Source of the DNA: Fodinicola acaciae
Lineage (GTDB): Bacteria > Actinomycetota > Actinomycetes > Mycobacteriales > HKI-0501
DNA: 64,000 bases
NCBI RefSeq assembly: GCF_010993745.1
Contig: NZ_WOTN01000002.1
Coordinates: forward strand, 1,736,001-1,800,000
Direction: 5' to 3'
The notes beneath the pieces are model-generated. The model searched no databases and was not told where the DNA came from. It saw only the letters and a program-made list of their open reading frames with translations. Positions 60,956 to 64,000 of this stretch are shown here, piece after piece; positions within the stretch are counted from its first letter, which is position 1, and each line of letters opens with the position of its first letter. The position numbers were made by a program, and so were the translations under genes.

Positions 60956-61664
60956 CCGGTTGCGGGCCGAGGTCGCCGCTCTGCACGCCGAGCTGACCGG
61001 CCACGGCCTGGTCGCGTGGACCTCCGGCAACGTCTCGGCGCGAGTGCCCGGCGAGGACCTGATGGTGATCAAGCCGAGCGGCGTACGGTATGCCGAGCTG
61101 ACCGCCGACGCGATGGTCGTCTGCGATCTGGACGGCAACTTGGTCGACGGGAAATGGTCGCCATCCAGCGACACCGCGGCGCACGCGTACGTTTACCGCG
61201 AAATGCCGGAGGTCGGCGGCGTGGTCCACACGCATTCGCCCTACGCGTCGGCGTGGGCCGCGCGCGGCGAGCCGATTCCGTGCGTACTGACGGCGATGGC
61301 CGACGAGTTCGGCGGCGACATCCCGATCGGGCCGTTCGCGCTCATCGGCGGCGACGACATCGGCCGTGGAATCGTCGCCACGCTGCGAAAGTCACGCTCG
61401 CCGGCGGTTTTGATGCGTAACCACGGCGTTTTCGCGATCGGCGGCACGGCCAAGGCGGCGGTCAAGGCCGCGGTCATGTGCGAGGACGTGGCGCGTACGA
61501 CCCACCTCGCCTGCCAACTCGGCACGCCGCCGCGCATCCAGACCGACGACGTCGACCGCCTGCACGATCGATATCAGCACGTTTACGGTCAGCGCGACGC
61601 CGGAAAGAACTGGCGCACCGGCAGCAACAGCCCGCCGAGCGAGAGCACGATGAACACGACCTGA
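60948..61664 (+). CDS. class II aldolase/epimerase (AraD/FucA-like)
   Basis: A 238-residue zinc-dependent aldolase or epimerase. Motifs: LVAWTSGNVSARVPGEDLMV, KPSGVRYAELTADAMVV, the metal-binding GGVVHTHSPYASAW (His-x-His) and LMRNHGVFAIGGTAKAAV (third His). SSDTAAHAYVYREMPE holds the acidic residue usual for the active site. Expected to cleave or epimerise a keto-sugar phosphate. Overlaps the NagB-like gene by 8 bp. Its last 76 bp overlap a converging small membrane protein gene; the C-terminal about 20 residues are not conserved-looking. Confidence 0.9.
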   Translation: MFDRLRAEVAALHAELTGHGLVAWTSGNVSARVPGEDLMVIKPSGVRYAELTADAMVVCDLDGNLVDGKWSPSSDTAAHAYVYREMPEVGGVVHTHSPYASAWAARGEPIPCVLTAMADEFGGDIPIGPFALIGGDDIGRGIVATLRKSRSPAVLMRNHGVFAIGGTAKAAVKAAVMCEDVARTTHLACQLGTPPRIQTDDVDRLHDRYQHVYGQRDAGKNWRTGSNSPPSESTMNTT

Positions 61665-61942
61665 TGGATGTGGTCGGTGCCCGGCGGCAGGCCGAACACC
61701 AGGTGTGCGAGCCAAAACACCGGATAGAACCACAATGCCCACCAGGCCCACCGCTCGCGCCGCCGGAAGGGGATCACCGCGAGCAGCAGGCCGAAGCCGC
61801 CGAGGCCAACGGAGGCGAGGCCGTCGGCGCGGTAGAGCAGGCTGTCGCCGGCCGGCGGCACGATCGTCACCACCGCACCGAAACCGAGAATGCCGACGCT
61901 GACCACGGCCAGGCAGAGCCAGCTGGCTCTCATCGCAACCAT
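61589..61942 (-). CDS. small membrane protein with four helices
   Basis: A 117-residue protein with hydrophobic segments at about 7-30, 38-60, 68-87 and 92-110 (WLCLAVVSVGILGFGAVVTI; LASVGLGGFGLLLAVIPF; WWALWFYPVFWLAHLVFGL; VVFIVLSLGGLLLPV). Composition is clearly that of a membrane protein and not of a shadow frame. No family recognised. The start could be the ATG at 61942 or the one three codons later. Its 3' end overlaps the aldolase gene tail by 76 bp. Confidence 0.7.
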   Translation of the reverse strand: MVAMRASWLCLAVVSVGILGFGAVVTIVPPAGDSLLYRADGLASVGLGGFGLLLAVIPFRRRERWAWWALWFYPVFWLAHLVFGLPPGTDHIHQVVFIVLSLGGLLLPVRQFFPASR

Positions 61943-61955
61943 GCGGCCACCGTAC

Positions 61956-62780
61956 TCACTCAGAAGCCGCCAGGAGGCGTCGATACGTTTCGTCGCGGCG
62001 GCTGAGCATCGCGCGCAGTTCTTCCTCCGGATAGCGGCGCAACCCGGCGCCGCTTTTCGTGCCGAGCCGCCCTTCGGCGATCAGATCCCGCAGTTTTTCC
62101 GGCAATGCGAAGCGTTCGCCGTACGCGGACCGCAATGAGTCCAGAATCGCGGCATACACGTCCAGACCGGCCATGTCGGCGATCGCCAGCGGACCGAAGG
62201 CGCCGAGCCGGAAGCCGAAGGTTTTCCGTACGACGGCGTCGATCTCCTCCGGCTCGGCCAGGCCTTCCTCGACGCACGCCAGCGCCTCGAGGAACAGCAC
62301 CAGCTGGAGCCGGTTGGCGATGAAGCCGGGCACCGCCTTGACCTGGATCGGCTCCTTGCCGAGGTGGCGCAGGAACGCGAACGTCCGCTCCAGCGTCTCG
62401 GCGGACGTACGCGGGCCGGCGGCGACCTCGACGCCAGGCACCAGGTCGGCCGGATTGAAGAAGTGCGCGGCCAGGAACCGCTCCGGATCCGGCACGACCT
62501 CCGACAGCGGCTCCAGCGGCAGCGACGAGGTGTTGGTCGCGACGATCGCCTCGCCGGTCAGCTGACCGAGGATCGCGCGTTTCGCGTCGACGTCTTCGGT
62601 GACCGCCTCGAAGACCAGCTCTGCCTCGTCCACTGCCTCCGCCAGCGATGAGCTGAGCCGGACGCCGGCCGGCGCCGCGTCGACGTTCGGGTCGTAGGCG
62701 CGTACGTCCTCACCGGCGGCGGCGACGACGCCTGCGATCCCTCGTCCCATGGTGCCAAGGCCAAGCACGGCGATCCTCAT
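61956..62780 (-). CDS. 3-hydroxyacyl-CoA dehydrogenase-family protein
   Basis: A 274-residue NAD-dependent dehydrogenase. N-terminal MRIAVLGLGTMGRGIAGVVA, then AIVATNTSSLPLEPLSEVVP and the catalytic His in RFLAAHFFNPADLVPGVEVA; NRLQLVLFLEALACVEEGLA and FGFRLGAFGPLAIADMAGLD form the C-domain. Members act on 3-hydroxyacyl-CoA, 3-hydroxybutyryl-CoA or on free hydroxy acids such as L-gulonate. Beside a LacI regulator and a HisD-type dehydrogenase a sugar-acid substrate is as likely as a CoA ester. A LacI-type operator overlaps its start codon. Confidence 0.88.
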   Translation of the reverse strand: MRIAVLGLGTMGRGIAGVVAAAGEDVRAYDPNVDAAPAGVRLSSSLAEAVDEAELVFEAVTEDVDAKRAILGQLTGEAIVATNTSSLPLEPLSEVVPDPERFLAAHFFNPADLVPGVEVAAGPRTSAETLERTFAFLRHLGKEPIQVKAVPGFIANRLQLVLFLEALACVEEGLAEPEEIDAVVRKTFGFRLGAFGPLAIADMAGLDVYAAILDSLRSAYGERFALPEKLRDLIAEGRLGTKSGAGLRRYPEEELRAMLSRRDETYRRLLAASE

Positions 62781-62794
62781 GACTACGTATTCAT
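62779..62794. promoter_or_regulatory. LacI-type operator overlapping the hydroxyacyl-CoA dehydrogenase start
   Basis: A 16-bp near-palindrome fitting ATGAATACGTATTCAT at 15 of 16 positions. It covers the first bases of the dehydrogenase gene, so binding would stop its transcription. The same core recurs 68 bp away beside the LacI gene. Confidence 0.65.
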
Positions 62795-62846
62795 GCATAT
62801 GACGAGCGGCTTTTCAAGACTTGATCGAGGCGTGAGAGGCGATATC

Positions 62847-62862
62847 GTGTATACGTATTCAT
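62847..62862. promoter_or_regulatory. LacI-type operator upstream of the lacI-family gene
   Basis: Fits ATGAATACGTATTCAT at 14 of 16 positions; the 11 bases TACGTATTCAT are identical to the first site. It lies 14 bp before the regulator's start codon. The pair suggests cooperative, possibly looped, repression of both divergent units. Confidence 0.6.
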
Positions 62863-62875
62863 CGGCAGGAGGCAC

Positions 62876-63853
62876 ATGGTCACCACCAAGGACGTCGCGG
62901 CGCTGGCCGGCGTCTCGCAGGCGACCGTCTCCCGTGTCGTGCACAACCATCCCGGAGTGACGGCGCAGACCCGCGAGCGCGTGCGGGCGGTGCTCGCGCA
63001 GACCGGATACCAGCCCAACCTGGCCGCGCGGATCATGCGTACGCGCAGGTCAGGCACGGTCGGACTGGTGGTCGACGATGTCGTCAACCCGTTCTATCCG
63101 GAGCTGATCCACAGCATCAGCGCCGAGCTGGCCGGCCGCGGCCTGCGGATGATCCTGTGGGACAGCGCCGGTCCCGGCGAGGAGTCGGCGATCGAGGCCA
63201 TCGACCAGCGCCTCGTCGACGGCCTGGTCTTCACGACCGCGACGCCGCAGTCCAAGGCGCTCTCGCGTGCGATCCAGCGCGGCGCGCCGGTGGTGCTGGT
63301 CAACCGTACGGTGGCCGAGCTCGACTGCGACCAGGTCGACGGCGACAACCGCGCCAAGGCGCACGAGGTGGCCGGCTATTTCGCGGCAGCCGGTCACCGG
63401 CGGGTCGCGATCGTCGACGGCCCGGCCGCGGCGAGCACGGCCCGCGAGCGCGGCGCGGGCTTTCGCGCCGGCTGTGCCGCGTACGGCCTCGACCTGGTGA
63501 CCCGCGACGGCGACTTCACCTTCGAGGCGGGTCGCGCGGCCGCAGCCGACCTGGATGGCGCCACCGCGGTCTTCTGCACCAACGACCTCAGCGCGCTCGG
63601 CGTCCTGGACGTAGTCGGCAGGCGAGTGCCCGACGAGGTCTGGGTCGTCGGCTACGACGACGTGGCGATGGCCGGCTGGGACACCTTCAGCCTGACCACC
63701 GTCCGCCAGCCGCTCGCCGACATGGCGGCCGCGGCGCTGGACCTGCTGCTGCAGCGCATCGAGCAGCCGTCCGCCCCATTCACGCACCGGCGGTTCAAGG
63801 ACCCGTGGCGGATCCGCCGGTCCACCGCACACACACCTCTGGAGAGCACATGA
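62876..63853 (+). CDS. LacI-family transcriptional regulator
   Basis: A 325-residue repressor. The HTH is TTKDVAALAGVSQATVSRVV (residues 3-22) with the hinge-helix segment NLAARIMRTRRS; the periplasmic-binding-like core runs from about 60 (TVGLVVDDVVNPFYPELIHS; VPDEVWVVGYDDVAMAGWDT; LTTVRQPLADMAAAALDLLL). AGGAGG lies 4-9 bp upstream of the ATG. Two matching operators lie in the divergent promoter region. Its stop overlaps the HisD-type gene start (ATGA), so regulator and enzyme are co-expressed. Confidence 0.95.
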   Translation: MVTTKDVAALAGVSQATVSRVVHNHPGVTAQTRERVRAVLAQTGYQPNLAARIMRTRRSGTVGLVVDDVVNPFYPELIHSISAELAGRGLRMILWDSAGPGEESAIEAIDQRLVDGLVFTTATPQSKALSRAIQRGAPVVLVNRTVAELDCDQVDGDNRAKAHEVAGYFAAAGHRRVAIVDGPAAASTARERGAGFRAGCAAYGLDLVTRDGDFTFEAGRAAAADLDGATAVFCTNDLSALGVLDVVGRRVPDEVWVVGYDDVAMAGWDTFSLTTVRQPLADMAAAALDLLLQRIEQPSAPFTHRRFKDPWRIRRSTAHTPLEST

Positions 63854-64000
63854 ACGTCAGTGAGACGGTCGCCGCGATCATCGCGGACGTACGGACCCGC
63901 GGCGACGAGGCCGTACGCGAACACTCGGCGCGGCTGGACCGCTGGTCGCCGGAGTCGTTCCTGCTCGACCGCGAGGAGGTCGAGCGGATCGTCGGCGGCG
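63850..64000 (+). CDS. HisD-family dehydrogenase, N-terminal part (runs off right edge)
   Basis: Fifty residues are visible: MNVSETVAAIIADVRTRGD, then AVREHSARLDRWSPESF and LDREEVERIV. This matches the N-terminal arm of histidinol dehydrogenase-fold enzymes. Coupled by ATGA to a LacI regulator and away from any his gene, it is more likely a catabolic paralog (as in sulfopropanediol or sugar-acid oxidation) than biosynthetic HisD. The active site lies outside the window. Confidence 0.8.
   Translation, partial: MNVSETVAAIIADVRTRGDEAVREHSARLDRWSPESFLLDREEVERIVGG

Noticed and set aside
1-64000. CRISPR arrays, tRNA or rRNA genes, intact transposases or phage genes
   Set aside because: I looked for regularly spaced direct repeats, tRNA T-arm sequences and transposase or integrase motifs and found none that hold up.

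Overview
The window is high-GC DNA (roughly two thirds G+C by eye, lower in a few degraded stretches) from an actinomycete-type bacterium. The evidence is dense ECF sigma factors with actinobacterial partner genes, Tat- and Sec-exported glycosidases, a mycothiol-type DinB protein, a deazaflavin-type nitroreductase, frequent GTG/TTG starts and a textbook CebR box. I cannot place it to genus. It reads as a soil saprophyte chromosome. No tRNA, rRNA, CRISPR array or intact transposase was seen.

Layout. 1-16.9 kb is an exo-enzyme island: a GH9 cellulase running off the left edge under two CebR boxes, a Tat-exported GH89 alpha-N-acetylglucosaminidase, an exported FKBP, a 1491-residue glycosidase ending in a LamG domain and a seven-bladed lectin propeller, a small secreted protein, an exported DJ-1/PfpI protein, a clan GH-A glycosidase with three discoidin-like domains, a sedolisin protease and a serine hydrolase. 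16.9-23.1 kb holds an ECF42-like sigma factor with its DGPF/YCII partner, DoxX and small enzymes. 23.1-24.8 kb is a graveyard in which ECF sigma, sigma-associated membrane protein and HNH nuclease fragments are joined. 24.85-30.4 kb is a translationally coupled acyl-CoA catabolic operon (ligase, two acyl-CoA dehydrogenases, hydratase, VOC protein). 30.5-43.7 kb carries a divergent SDR/XRE pair, an exported S33 peptidase, a divergent sugar-oxidoreductase/deacetylase pair around a perfect palindrome, an ECF41-like cluster with a matching promoter, an AraC regulator and an MFS pump. 43.7-44.95 kb is again degraded: a repeat-rich spacer and a frameshifted, truncated Orn/Lys/Arg decarboxylase. 45-51.7 kb has a GCS2 ligase, secreted proteins, carbonic anhydrase, a vanadium-haloperoxidase-like protein and a P450.

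The most interesting locus is 51.8-61.7 kb. Two divergent operons flank a GntR/UTRA promoter region. Leftward lie an exported spherulin-4-like (GH114/GH135-related) glycosidase, an amidohydrolase, a GH4 enzyme and a PfkB sugar kinase. Rightward lie the GntR regulator, a sugar ABC importer without its ATPase, a NagB-like protein with a changed catalytic residue, and a class II aldolase. Together they look like a pathway that cuts, imports and degrades an alpha-galactosyl or galactosaminyl glycan, possibly fungal galactosaminogalactan. The substrate is my inference. The right edge (61.9-64 kb) has a 3-hydroxyacyl-CoA dehydrogenase-family gene diverging from a LacI regulator and a HisD-family dehydrogenase, with two near-palindromic LacI-type operators between them.

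A 47-bp composite repeat is continuous at 32.24 kb, but its two halves lie about 155 bp apart at 43.9-44.1 kb, as if a small element had inserted into the second copy.
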